Source of the DNA: Lutibacter sp. | GTDB lineage: Bacteria; Bacteroidota; Bacteroidia; Flavobacteriales; Flavobacteriaceae | Assembly: GCA_030748365.1 (NCBI GenBank) | Contig: JASMME010000033.1 | Span: 1-9,742, forward strand | Reading direction: 5' to 3' | DNA: 9,742 nucleotides | In this document: positions 1 to 6,920 of the stretch, piece after piece | Position numbering within the stretch: the stretch's first letter is position 1 | Layout: each line of letters begins with the position of its first letter | Notes under the pieces: generated by a model | Seen by the model: the letters and a program-made list of their open reading frames with translations, nothing else | Told to the model about the DNA's origin: nothing | Database searches by the model: none | Position numbers and translations under genes: made by a program

Positions 1-1
1 A

Positions 2-661
2 TTTCCTAATGCCAATTCACAAGTAAATTCACTCACGGTTAGATCAAAACGCATGCGGGGTGACAGTCCAAATGCAGTTGCAAACCGCAGGATTATAGGA
101 TTCATTCCCGTCTTACCCTTTAAGGATAAAATTACCGCCGTTGGACTGGATTCTTCAGAGAAAGGAAACCCACCATCAAAATTCAAACGTGTTTTTGAGG
201 CATCTGTCAAAGCAGGATATATTCCCTTGGCACATGCCGGTGAGGAGGGGCCAGCAAGCTATATTTGGGAGGCAATTGATCTTCTGGGAATCCAACGAAT
301 TGATCATGGAAACAAGGCCCTAGATGACGAAAATCTGATCACAGAACTGGTAAAACGCGACCTGGCACTTACGGTTTGCCCGCTCTCGAACACAGCCCTA
401 CAGGTGGTGGATGACCTGAGAAACCACCCCTTAAAGAAAATGATGGATCTGGGATTAAAAGTAACCGTGAATTCAGATGACCCTGCCTATTTTGGTGGTC
501 AGTTAAACCAAAACTTCCTAGAAATACAAGCGGCCCTGGATCTTTCCAAGCAGGATCTATACCTACTGGCGAAGCATTCGTTCCGCTATTCATTGCTCGA
601 TGCGGAAACCCAACACAAGTATTTAAACGAACTGGAAGATTATTATCAAAAGAATCTGTAA
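2..661 (+). CDS. Adenine deaminase (adenosine deaminase family), 5'-partial, possibly disrupted
   Basis: Metal-dependent amidohydrolase of the adenosine/adenine deaminase family, cytosolic, purine salvage (adenine to hypoxanthine is the likely reaction). From about base 113 the protein matches the family: LPFKDK, the GLDSSEKGNPPSKF stretch, HAGEE (bases ~233-247, metal His and catalytic Glu), RIDHGN, TVCPLSN, and VTVNSDDPAYFGG with the tandem Asp pair near the C-terminus. The NSDDPAYFGG wording and GNPPSKF are typical, from memory, of the adenine-specific branch (Pseudomonas/fungal type) rather than true adenosine deaminases. The N-terminal half with the HxH metal motif is not in the window. 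The reading frame is open to base 2, but bases 2-112 do not resemble the helix expected before LPFKDK (usually like FLRHLSEE...QALPF), and the first ATG (base 53) lies within this odd part. A frameshift, insertion or 5' truncation is possible, so this may be a pseudogene. Family call is secure, the 5' boundary is not. Confidence 0.8.
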   Translation, partial: FPNANSQVNSLTVRSKRMRGDSPNAVANRRIIGFIPVLPFKDKITAVGLDSSEKGNPPSKFKRVFEASVKAGYIPLAHAGEEGPASYIWEAIDLLGIQRIDHGNKALDDENLITELVKRDLALTVCPLSNTALQVVDDLRNHPLKKMMDLGLKVTVNSDDPAYFGGQLNQNFLEIQAALDLSKQDLYLLAKHSFRYSLLDAETQHKYLNELEDYYQKNL

Positions 662-678
662 TTTTACACCCGGAAAAC

Positions 679-714
679 GCCATCCCTAAGGGTGGCCTAT
701 ACCGACCATGTCGG
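679..714 (+). other. Two tandem hairpins after the deaminase gene
   Basis: Two small inverted repeats lie just after the deaminase stop codon. The first pairs GCCA (679-682) with TGGC (693-696) and CCC (684-686) with GGG (690-692), with one bulged T and a TAA loop. The second is a perfect CCGAC (702-706) / GTCGG (710-714) stem with a CAT loop. No T-run follows either one, so a classical rho-independent terminator is not supported. They could be a 3'-end structure of the deaminase mRNA or part of the leader of the next gene. Confidence 0.3.
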
Positions 715-809
715 CTTAGAGATAAGAATTTGAATCAAAAAGGGAAAGGCCATCTTGACCAACAATGATCAGCTAAGCCAGCTTGAATGACCTATGTAAA
801 GACAAACAA

Positions 810-1493
810 ATGAGGACATCTAACAACAGTACGCTGATTTCGACCGGTAGAACGGTATTTAATAGTAATCAAACAGGGCTTGGCAGCTCCTTGTTCAAAA
901 GGATGTTACTGCTGATGATGGCATTGTTTTCAACGGCCTACGTAGCGGCCCAATCAAATAGGAAATTTATTGACACCGGCTCGGTAAATAGCCAGTTTGA
1001 CTACCTGGTTAACAACGCTGAGCAATACAAACACTACTTGGTCATCAGGCGTCAGTGGATGGAAAAACTGGCAGCCAATGTCACCGACTCTCTCGAAGCT
1101 TCCAGGAAAGAAATTGCGCTTGCCAAACAGCGCATCGGTGAGTACGAAACAAGCCTTGGTGCCTTAAAACTAGACCTGAAAAAAGCCGACACAGTCCGGG
1201 CGAAATTGCTTGAAGAAAAACAACAAATATCCTTTCTGAATATTGGGATGAGCAAGGGACTATTCAAAGGACTTTCGCTGACCGTCATCGGTGTACTCAT
1301 CTTTTTACTCATCGTGTTTATCGATCGTTTCCAACGGGGAAACAGCCTTACCAAATCAACGCTGAGTAGACTCCGGGAATTGGAAAATGATTTTGACAAT
1401 TTCAGAAAAAAGGCCATGGAACGCGAACAAAAAGTAGGTAGACGCCTACAGGACGAAATCAATAGGCAAAAAAATAAGCACCTAGGTGCTTAA
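810..1493 (+). CDS. Uncharacterised coiled-coil membrane protein, conserved in Flavobacteriia
   Basis: Protein of 227 residues of unknown function. A hydrophobic segment at about residues 32-48 (LLLMMALFSTAYVAAQ) reads as a signal peptide with a cut near VAAQ. A charged helical, probably coiled-coil stretch follows at ~90-140, a strong transmembrane helix at ~152-172 (LTVIGVLIFLLIVFI), then a second charged helix ending in EREQKVGRRLQDEINRQK. This suggests an exported N-terminal coiled coil and a cytoplasmic basic coiled-coil tail. From memory, homologues of about 200 residues with the same GS-x-x-x-QF-(D/E)YL, one membrane helix and EREQKV-x-R-LQDEIN ending are widespread in Flavobacteriaceae and are often labelled tRNA (guanine-N1)-methyltransferase. 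Nothing here looks like a methyltransferase fold. The start is uncertain: ATG 810 is chosen; TTG 783, TTG 891 (which would give a compact MFKR signal peptide) and ATG 903 are alternatives. The stop overlaps the convergent queD by 4 bases. Confidence 0.75.
   Translation: MRTSNNSTLISTGRTVFNSNQTGLGSSLFKRMLLLMMALFSTAYVAAQSNRKFIDTGSVNSQFDYLVNNAEQYKHYLVIRRQWMEKLAANVTDSLEASRKEIALAKQRIGEYETSLGALKLDLKKADTVRAKLLEEKQQISFLNIGMSKGLFKGLSLTVIGVLIFLLIVFIDRFQRGNSLTKSTLSRLRELENDFDNFRKKAMEREQKVGRRLQDEINRQKNKHLGA
1468..1492 (-). terminator. Rho-independent terminator of queD, inside the end of the opposite gene
   Basis: Bases 1475-1492 form a perfect 18-base palindrome, TAAGCACCTAGGTGCTTA. On the minus strand it is followed by seven T (plus-strand A run, 1468-1474), which is the layout of an intrinsic terminator for queD, whose stop codon TAA (1492-1490) is the first part of the stem. 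The terminator therefore lies within the last codons of the plus-strand coiled-coil gene. On the plus strand no T-run follows, so it is mainly one-directional. Confidence 0.7.
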
Positions 1494-1900
1494 GCACCCG
1501 AATAGCTAACAAAATTCCTGGGTGTTTCATACAGGGTCACAGAAAGTTCAAGGACTTCCTCTATATGAGGGCGAAGGATATTCCAGATGACCACCGCAAT
1601 GTTCTCGGCTGTTGGATTCAGGGTCTTGAACACTGGGACTTCTTCATTCAGGTTTTTATGGTCAAATACTGCCTCAATCTCTGTCTCTATCAAGTGTTTT
1701 AGGACTTTCATATCCATAACAAAACCTGTTTCCGGGTGAATCTCTCCCCTAACAGCCACAATCAATTCGTAGTTGTGACCATGGTAGTTTGGGTTGGCAC
1801 ATTTACCAAATACATGGGCATTCCGGGCATCTGTCCAATCAGCATTGTACAAACGATGCGCTGCGTTAAAATGGGCTTTTCGGTGAACCGTTACTTTCAT
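1490..1900 (-). CDS. queD: 6-pyruvoyl-tetrahydropterin synthase / 6-carboxytetrahydropterin synthase (QueD family)
   Basis: Zinc enzyme of the PTPS/QueD family, 136 residues, cytosolic. QueD turns 7,8-dihydroneopterin triphosphate into 6-carboxy-tetrahydropterin, the early step to queuosine and other deazapurines. Visible motifs are HFNAAHRL (Zn ligand His15), C34-ANPNY-HGHNY (catalytic Cys34, Zn ligands His40 and His42), the Asp80-His81 pair in FDHKNLN, PTAENIAVVIWN, and Glu125 in ETPRN that binds the pterin. The spacing Cys-x5-HGH is the form I recall from animal PTPS; E. coli QueD has Cys-x3-HGH. Sequence alone does not separate PTPS from QueD activity, though QueD is the common role in bacteria. 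The gene follows idi by 4 bases on the same strand, so the two are almost surely co-transcribed. Its end overlaps the convergent gene and carries a terminator. Confidence 0.9.
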   Translation of the reverse strand: MKVTVHRKAHFNAAHRLYNADWTDARNAHVFGKCANPNYHGHNYELIVAVRGEIHPETGFVMDMKVLKHLIETEIEAVFDHKNLNEEVPVFKTLNPTAENIAVVIWNILRPHIEEVLELSVTLYETPRNFVSYSGA

Positions 1901-1904
1901 GTTT

Positions 1905-2423
1905 TTATTGGTTTATAAAATGATCGTATTTGGCAAAGATAATCTTAAACCAGGCCGTATAACAAGCGGGTCGTAAGGCGATATCTTCTCTGACAGCGTC
2001 TAAGGTCATCCATGTATAGGCAGCTACCTCCTCTGGATTGATCACAGGATCGCAGTCGTAATATCCCACCATGATATGGTCGAGCTCATGCTCTGTCAGT
2101 CCATTGTCAAAAGGTGCTTTGTAGATAAAGGAGGTTTTCTCCTCCAAGTCGCATACAAAACCCATTTCTTCCTGTAAACGGCGCTTCCCTGCCTCAATAT
2201 TGGTCTCTCCATCGCGCTGATGACTGCAACAGGTATTGGCCCATAAGAGCGGAGAATGGTATTTGCCCGCAGCCCGTTGTTGCAATAACAGTTCCTGCTG
2301 CTTATTAAAAATAAAGACGGAAAAGGCCCGGTGGAGCAAGGCTTTTTTATGGGCCTCCATCTTGCCCATCAATCCAATCTTTTCATCCTGAGCATTCACC
2401 AAGATTACTTGTTCTTCTTTCAT
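1905..2423 (-). CDS. idi: Isopentenyl-diphosphate delta-isomerase, type 1
   Basis: Nudix-fold enzyme of 172 residues that interconverts isopentenyl and dimethylallyl diphosphate in the cytosol. This step is essential when isoprenoids come from the mevalonate route, which is usual in Flavobacteriia. Key parts are LLHRAFSVFIFN, NTCCSH with catalytic Cys66, the Nudix-like segment ending in AGKRRLQEEMGF, and LTEHELDH with Glu113. Likely metal ligands are His25, His31, His68, Glu111 and Glu113, in the same order as the E. coli enzyme. A small oddity is Gln69 where many homologues have Pro (TCCSHP). Length is normal for type 1 Idi. ATG at 2423 is the natural start. It is the first gene of the idi-queD pair, and the divergent 5' region is shared with prfC. 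Confidence 0.95.
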   Translation of the reverse strand: MKEEQVILVNAQDEKIGLMGKMEAHKKALLHRAFSVFIFNKQQELLLQQRAAGKYHSPLLWANTCCSHQRDGETNIEAGKRRLQEEMGFVCDLEEKTSFIYKAPFDNGLTEHELDHIMVGYYDCDPVINPEEVAAYTWMTLDAVREDIALRPACYTAWFKIIFAKYDHFINQ

Positions 2424-2440
2424 AGTATATCGTATTGATA

Positions 2441-2448
2441 CAAAACTA
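2441..2448 (-). promoter_or_regulatory. Possible -7 element for idi
   Basis: On the minus strand the bases read TAGTTTTG, an exact match to the Bacteroidetes -7 consensus TAnnTTTG, 17 bases before the idi start codon. No convincing -33 TTG/TTTG was found about 19-23 bases upstream, so only half of the promoter is supported. Confidence 0.4.
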
Positions 2449-2489
2449 CAAAAATGAATTTGTTATCCGCCTCTTTCCTACTGCTAAAC

Positions 2490-2522
2490 TTTGCGTCATT
2501 CAAAGGATAAAGAGTATATTTG
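2490..2522 (+). promoter_or_regulatory. Bacteroidetes-type promoter for prfC
   Basis: TTTG at 2490-2493 and TATATTTG at 2515-2522 are separated by 21 bases. This matches the Bacteroidetes primary sigma factor consensus, TTTG near -33 and TAnnTTTG near -7. Transcription would begin at about 2527-2530, leaving a leader of only about 11-14 bases before ATG 2541, with no Shine-Dalgarno sequence. Confidence 0.65.
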
Positions 2523-2540
2523 CCCCTCAATATTCAACAG

Positions 2541-4127
2541 ATGGGTTTTACAGAAGAAATTCAACGCAGGCGTACCTTTGGCATTATTTCACATCCAGAT
2601 GCAGGAAAAACCACCCTGACGGAAAAACTGTTGCTTTTTGGAGGGGCCATTCAGGAAGCCGGTGCCGTAAAAAGCAATAAGATCAAAAAAGGCGCTACTT
2701 CTGACTTTATGGAAATAGAACGTCAGCGGGGTATTTCGGTAGCCACTTCGGTATTGGCATTTGTCTATAAAAATAAGAAGATCAATATCTTAGACACACC
2801 CGGACACAAAGATTTTGCTGAGGACACCTTTAGAACGTTGACCGCTGTGGATAGTGTTATTGTGGTGATTGACGTGGCCAAGGGGGTGGAAGAACAAACG
2901 GAAAAACTGGTGGAAGTCTGCCGGATGCGCAACATTCCCATAATCGTATTTATCAACAAGCTCGATCGCGAAGGTAAAGATGCTTTTGATCTGATGGACG
3001 AAGTAGAGCAAAAACTAGGCCTTAAAGTATGTCCGTTGAGCTTTCCTATCGGAATGGGCTATGATTTTCAGGGCATCTACAATATCTATGAAAAGAAGAT
3101 CAACCTCTTCTCTGGAGAACACAAACAAACGGTTTCTGAGGGCACGGAATTTAACGACATCTCCGTACCGGAACTAGACACAATGATCGGGGAAAAGGCG
3201 GCGGAATGTCTTCGTGAAGAACTGGAACTGGTACAGGAAGTCTATCCAAGATTCAATGTGGAATCCTACCTGGAAGGTAGCCTGCAACCGGTATTTTTCG
3301 GGTCTGCATTGAACAATTTTGGTGTCAAGGAATTACTGGATTGTTTTATAGAAATTGCCCCCGTACCACAGGCTAAAAAGGCCGAAGAACGATTGGTGGA
3401 TGCACGGGAGGAAAAGATGAGTGGTTTCGTGTTTAAAATCCACGCCAATATGGATCCCAATCACCGGAACCGACTGGCTTTTGTAAAAATCGTATCAGGT
3501 ACGTTTAAAAGAAATGCGCCCTACCTGCATGTGCGCCTTGATAAAAAATTAAAATTCTCTAGTCCCAATGCCTTTTTTGCAGAAAAGAAGGAGATTGTGG
3601 AAGTCTCCTATCCAGGTGACATTGTCGGTATTCCGGATACCGGTAACTTTAAGATCGGTGACACACTTACGGAAGGAGAAGTATTACACTTTAAAGGTAT
3701 TCCCAGCTTTTCACCAGAACATTTCCGCTATGTAAACAATGCAGATCCACTAAAGGCCAAGCAATTGTACAAAGGACTGGATCAACTGATGGATGAAGGG
3801 GTGGCGCAGTTATTTACCCTGAACCTCAACGGCCGAAAAATTATCGGCACTGTTGGTGCCCTGCAGTACGAAGTCATCCAGTACCGCCTGGAACACGAAT
3901 ATGGGGCGAAATGCCAATACGAAAACCTACCGGTACACAAGGCTTGCTGGGTAGCTCCTGAAGATGAAAAAAGTGAGGAATTTAAGGCATTTAAACGTGT
4001 CAAACAGCGTTACCTGGCCAATGACAAACAGGGAAAACTGGTCTTTTTGGCGGATTCTGCCTTTTCCATTCAAATGACCCAGGATAAGTACCCGAGCGTA
4101 AAATTACATGTTACCAGCGAGTTTTAA
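2541..4127 (+). CDS. prfC: Peptide chain release factor 3 (RF3)
   Basis: Translational GTPase of 528 residues that removes RF1/RF2 from the ribosome after peptide release. E. coli RF3 has 529 residues. The G domain shows the P-loop HPDAGKTT (residues ~18-25), switch region RQRGISVATS (~61-70), DTPGHKDF (85-92) and NKLD (139-142). Further RF3 hallmarks are SDFMEIERQRGIS, GFVFKIHANMDPNHR, YPGDIVGI, GIPSFSPEHFR and the C-terminal region with GTVGALQYEV. I chose ATG 2541, which gives MGFTEEIQRRRTFGIISHP; a TTG at 2520 in the same frame lies inside the -7 promoter element and is unlikely to be the start. The gene is transcribed alone from its own promoter, divergent from idi, and ends 15 bases from the convergent lgt. 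No clear terminator is seen after it. Confidence 0.96.
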   Translation: MGFTEEIQRRRTFGIISHPDAGKTTLTEKLLLFGGAIQEAGAVKSNKIKKGATSDFMEIERQRGISVATSVLAFVYKNKKINILDTPGHKDFAEDTFRTLTAVDSVIVVIDVAKGVEEQTEKLVEVCRMRNIPIIVFINKLDREGKDAFDLMDEVEQKLGLKVCPLSFPIGMGYDFQGIYNIYEKKINLFSGEHKQTVSEGTEFNDISVPELDTMIGEKAAECLREELELVQEVYPRFNVESYLEGSLQPVFFGSALNNFGVKELLDCFIEIAPVPQAKKAEERLVDAREEKMSGFVFKIHANMDPNHRNRLAFVKIVSGTFKRNAPYLHVRLDKKLKFSSPNAFFAEKKEIVEVSYPGDIVGIPDTGNFKIGDTLTEGEVLHFKGIPSFSPEHFRYVNNADPLKAKQLYKGLDQLMDEGVAQLFTLNLNGRKIIGTVGALQYEVIQYRLEHEYGAKCQYENLPVHKACWVAPEDEKSEEFKAFKRVKQRYLANDKQGKLVFLADSAFSIQMTQDKYPSVKLHVTSEF

Positions 4128-4142
4128 ACGCAGCCAAGGCCA

Positions 4143-4955
4143 TTATGCGCGCCGGCGAAACATCAGGTAGAACCCTAGTAGAATCAGGGGAATACTTAGG
4201 AGTTGTCCAGTATTAAGTGCCCACTCAGCACGGGCATCTACCTGGGCTTCTTTAAAGAATTCAATTACAAATCGGGCGGTCCACATCAGTACAAAATACA
4301 AACCAAACAGGTACCCTGCACGCTCTTTTTTACTGGTTTTCCAGTAGACAAACCACAAAACGCAAAAAATCATCACATAGCTAATTGCTTCGTACAACTG
4401 GGCCGGATGACGCGGGAAACTCTCTCCCAAACGCTTGAATACAAATCCGTAGTCTGTACGCGTAGGTTTTCCAATAATCTCAGAGTTCATCAAATTACCC
4501 AAACGGACAAAGGCACCCCCAATGGCTACCGGAATAACAATCCTGTCCAGGATAAATAAGAGGGGTTTTTGCAGCACTTTTTTACTGTAGAGGTACATGG
4601 CAAGTACAATGCCTATGGCAGCACCGTGGCTGGCCAAGCCAGCAAACCCCGTAAATTGAAAACTCGGAGAAAACCTAAAGGGCAAAATGACCTCCAGTGG
4701 CTTTTCGATCAAAAATTGCGGGTCATAAAATATAAAATGCCCCAGACGGGCGCCGATAAGTGTTGAGACTACTATATATATAAACAGGGTATCCAATTTT
4801 TCCAGGGAAATCTTCTCATGAAGGAAGATTTTCTTCATCAAATGCAGCCCCAATACAAAGGCCACCACAAACATAAGGCTGTAATAACGGAGGGAAAAAA
4901 AACCAATGCTAAAGATTTCCGGTGAAGGATTCCAGTCGATAGAAAGTAATGTCAT
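4143..4955 (-). CDS. lgt: Prolipoprotein diacylglyceryl transferase
   Basis: Inner-membrane enzyme of 270 residues that moves diacylglycerol from phosphatidylglycerol to the lipobox cysteine of prolipoproteins, the first step of lipoprotein maturation. About seven hydrophobic helices are visible. Landmarks are LRYYSLMFVVAF near the N-terminus, ASHGAAIGI with His110 (E. coli His103), GGAFVRLGNLMNSEIIGKPT with Arg151 (E. coli Arg143), HPAQLYEA (183-190) and TARFVIEFFKE with Arg228 (E. coli Arg239). All essential positions are present and length is normal. It is the last gene of the cysS-yidD-lgt run, 37 bases after yidD. The lipoprotein isomerase at the right of this window is one plausible substrate. 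No T-rich terminator is seen after its stop. Confidence 0.96.
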   Translation of the reverse strand: MTLLSIDWNPSPEIFSIGFFSLRYYSLMFVVAFVLGLHLMKKIFLHEKISLEKLDTLFIYIVVSTLIGARLGHFIFYDPQFLIEKPLEVILPFRFSPSFQFTGFAGLASHGAAIGIVLAMYLYSKKVLQKPLLFILDRIVIPVAIGGAFVRLGNLMNSEIIGKPTRTDYGFVFKRLGESFPRHPAQLYEAISYVMIFCVLWFVYWKTSKKERAGYLFGLYFVLMWTARFVIEFFKEAQVDARAEWALNTGQLLSIPLILLGFYLMFRRRA

Positions 4956-4992
4956 TTGTTAGGTGTTTATGGGTTGAAACTATTGGTTGTAT

Positions 4993-5250
4993 TCATTGTT
5001 GACAACCTTCCTTATTTTCGGGAACCGGATCGTATCCACGACCTCCCCAGGGATGACAAGAAGCAATGCGTTTTATGGCCAGCCAACCTCCTTTTAGGAG
5101 TCCAAACCTGTTTAAAGCGGTAATCGTATAGGTGGAACAAGTGGGCGTATAACGGCAACTTGAACCTGTATAAGGCGATATGGCAGCTTGGTAAAACCGT
5201 ACCAGCCAGATAAAAGGAATCGCCCATATATTGCTCCACTTCCCCAACAT
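4993..5250 (-). CDS. yidD: Membrane protein insertion efficiency factor YidD
   Basis: Small protein of 85 residues, normally attached to the inner face of the membrane, which helps YidC/Sec insert membrane proteins. The whole family pattern is there: [28 protein letters not shown], then [16 protein letters not shown] and GGRGYDPVP. The three conserved cysteines (CRYTPTCS and SCHPW) are kept. YidD usually sits next to yidC or rnpA; here it is between cysS and lgt. Its ATG shares one base with the cysS stop codon (TAATG on the minus strand), so translation is probably coupled to cysS. Confidence 0.93.
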   Translation of the reverse strand: MLGKWSNIWAIPFIWLVRFYQAAISPYTGSSCRYTPTCSTYTITALNRFGLLKGGWLAIKRIASCHPWGGRGYDPVPENKEGCQQ

Positions 5251-6728
5251 TATTGAAGGGAAAAGGTGGTGCCTTCTTTGCCGTCCTTTAACTGAACTCC
5301 CAAAGTAGCCAATTGATCACGGATTTTGTCAGAAAGGGCCCAATCCTTATTGTCCCGGGCTTCATTACGCAAGTCAATAAGGATGTCGACAACACCGGAC
5401 AAGGTATCTGAACGTTTGTCTTTCCTTTCATCCTGGAGTCCGAGTACATCGAGCACAAAAACGGTAAGGGTACTTGTAAAATCAGCCAAGGTAGCAGCCG
5501 TTAGGGTGGCTTGCTGATCGAGCAATAGATTGATATATTTGACCGCTTCAAACAACTGTGCAATCAGTACAGGGCTGTTAAAGTCATCGTTCATGGCAGC
5601 ATAACATTGCTGCTTCCAACGCTTGATATCGAGGGTATCCTTATCTCCGGAAGCAATGCTGTCAATTTTCGAAAAGGCTTCCATCAGTTTGACATAGCCT
5701 TTTTCAGAGGCCTCCAGGCCAGGACCTGTAAAGTCGAGGACACTTCTGTAGTGGGCCTGTAAGATAAAAAAGCGTACCGTGGAAGGGCTAAAACCTCTGC
5801 CTAACAACTGGTTCTCCCCTGAAAATAACTCGTTGGGCAGGATATAGTTACCCGTAGATTTGGCCATTTTTTGCCCGTTTAAGATCAGCATATTGGCATG
5901 CATCCAATACCGGACGGGTTCCACTCCTTTATAGGCTTTTGATTGGGCAATTTCGCATTCGTGGTGGGGGAACTTCAAATCCATACCGCCACCGTGGATG
6001 TCAAAGGTTTCTCCCAAGTATTTGGTACTCATAGCCGTACACTCCAGGTGCCAACCAGGAAATCCATCACTCCAGGGTGATGGCCAGCGCATGATATGGC
6101 GGTCATCCGCTTTTTTCCAAAGGGCAAAATCCTGTGGGTTTTTCTTTTCAGATTGTCCGTCCAGGGAACGGGTCTGATGAACAGCCGCCTCTATATCCCT
6201 TCCGGATAGTTCTCCGTATGCTTCTTCCTTGTTGTATTTGATAACATCGAAATAAACGGAACCGTTTACGACATAGGCCAAGCCTTTAGCAATAATGGCT
6301 TTGACAATCTCTACCTGCTCCACAATATGCCCCGTGGCCGTTGGCTCAATACTCGGCGGTAAAAAATTCATCCGCTGAAGAACCTGATGAAAATCTACAG
6401 TATAACGCTGTACTACTTCCATGGGTTCGATTTCTTCCAAGCGGGCTTTTTTAGCAATGCGGTCTTCTCCCTCATCGGCATCGTTCTCGAGATGGCCGGC
6501 ATCAGTGATATTGCGTACATAACGCACCTTGTAGCCCAGGTGTTTCAGGTAGCGATAAATCAGGTCAAAGGACAGGAAGGTTCTGACATTCCCCAAATGG
6601 ACATTGCTGTACACGGTAGGCCCACATACATACATACCCACTTTTCCGGGTACAATTGGGGTAAAATCTTCTTTTGATTTGCTTAGGGAATTATAAATCC
6701 TAAGCTGATTTGTCTGGTATATTTCCAT
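5250..6728 (-). CDS. cysS: Cysteinyl-tRNA synthetase
   Basis: Class I aminoacyl-tRNA synthetase of 492 residues that charges tRNA-Cys. Motifs are CGPTVY with Zn ligand Cys35, the HIGH-type signature HLGN (44-47), ITDAGH, WHLEC with Cys230, PHHECE with His255 and Glu259 completing the zinc site, and KMAKS (287-291). The C-terminal DALR-like helical region (LMEAFSKI... [17 protein letters not shown]) follows, and the protein ends with [22 protein letters not shown]. It is about 30 residues longer than the E. coli enzyme, mostly in insertions such as the one after [16 protein letters not shown] 6728 gives [15 protein letters not shown]; an upstream in-frame TTG at 6773 would add 15 unlikely residues. 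First gene of the cysS-yidD-lgt operon, divergent from meaB. Confidence 0.96.
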   Translation of the reverse strand: MEIYQTNQLRIYNSLSKSKEDFTPIVPGKVGMYVCGPTVYSNVHLGNVRTFLSFDLIYRYLKHLGYKVRYVRNITDAGHLENDADEGEDRIAKKARLEEIEPMEVVQRYTVDFHQVLQRMNFLPPSIEPTATGHIVEQVEIVKAIIAKGLAYVVNGSVYFDVIKYNKEEAYGELSGRDIEAAVHQTRSLDGQSEKKNPQDFALWKKADDRHIMRWPSPWSDGFPGWHLECTAMSTKYLGETFDIHGGGMDLKFPHHECEIAQSKAYKGVEPVRYWMHANMLILNGQKMAKSTGNYILPNELFSGENQLLGRGFSPSTVRFFILQAHYRSVLDFTGPGLEASEKGYVKLMEAFSKIDSIASGDKDTLDIKRWKQQCYAAMNDDFNSPVLIAQLFEAVKYINLLLDQQATLTAATLADFTSTLTVFVLDVLGLQDERKDKRSDTLSGVVDILIDLRNEARDNKDWALSDKIRDQLATLGVQLKDGKEGTTFSLQ

Positions 6729-6837
6729 CAAAAGGGTGGTGATCAGTTTTACAAAGCGTAAAGATACTAACAAATACCCAATCTAAAAATCTTATTTACG
6801 GATTGAAAACCTATATTATTGCGCCCCCTAAACACCT

Positions 6838-6863
6838 ACCTATAAAAAGGTTTCACCTATAGG
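6838..6863. promoter_or_regulatory. Dyad and direct repeat between cysS and meaB
   Basis: The 192-base gap between the divergent cysS and meaB genes holds ACCTATA twice (6838-6844 and 6855-6861). It also holds a dyad, CCTATA (6839-6844) facing TATAGG (6858-6863), with an inner GGT/ACC stem (6849-6851 and 6855-6857). It lies upstream of AT-rich sequence where the meaB promoter should be. No exact TAnnTTTG was found on either strand; near matches are TAATTTTA at 6889-6896 (+) and TATCTTTA at 6766-6759 (-). A regulator site or a leader hairpin is possible, function unknown. Confidence 0.3.
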
Positions 6864-6920
6864 GATATTTTTAATAAAATAATTAGTTTAATTTTACCTC
6901 AATCTAATCTCACCAAAAAG

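Noticed and set aside
50..90. Group II intron or riboswitch fragment suggested by GGGGTGACAGTCC and a TGCGG/CCGCA stem
   Set aside because: Only a short partial likeness; domain V is not recognisable and the deaminase coding sequence resumes within about 50 bases. Kept only as a remark under the deaminase finding.
369..683. Minus-strand open frame of 104 codons across the deaminase
   Set aside because: No recognisable motif and it lies antisense to highly conserved catalytic segments of the deaminase.
1052..1462. Minus-strand open frame of 136 codons across the coiled-coil gene
   Set aside because: Serine-rich, no family resemblance, fully antisense to a gene with clear domain structure; an artefact of the opposite strand's Lys/Glu-rich codons.
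2435..2680. Plus-strand frame of 81 codons overlapping the prfC start
   Set aside because: Overlaps the prfC promoter and the P-loop coding region in another frame; no resemblance to known leader peptides.
4128..4142. Shared terminator between prfC and lgt
   Set aside because: Only 15 bases separate the genes, and the GC-rich GCGCGCCGGCG beside it forms no clear hairpin with a T-run on either strand.
6729..6773. Longer cysS start at TTG 6773
   Set aside because: Adds 15 residues not typical of CysS, and the ATG at 6728 gives the normal N-terminus ahead of the CGPTVY motif.
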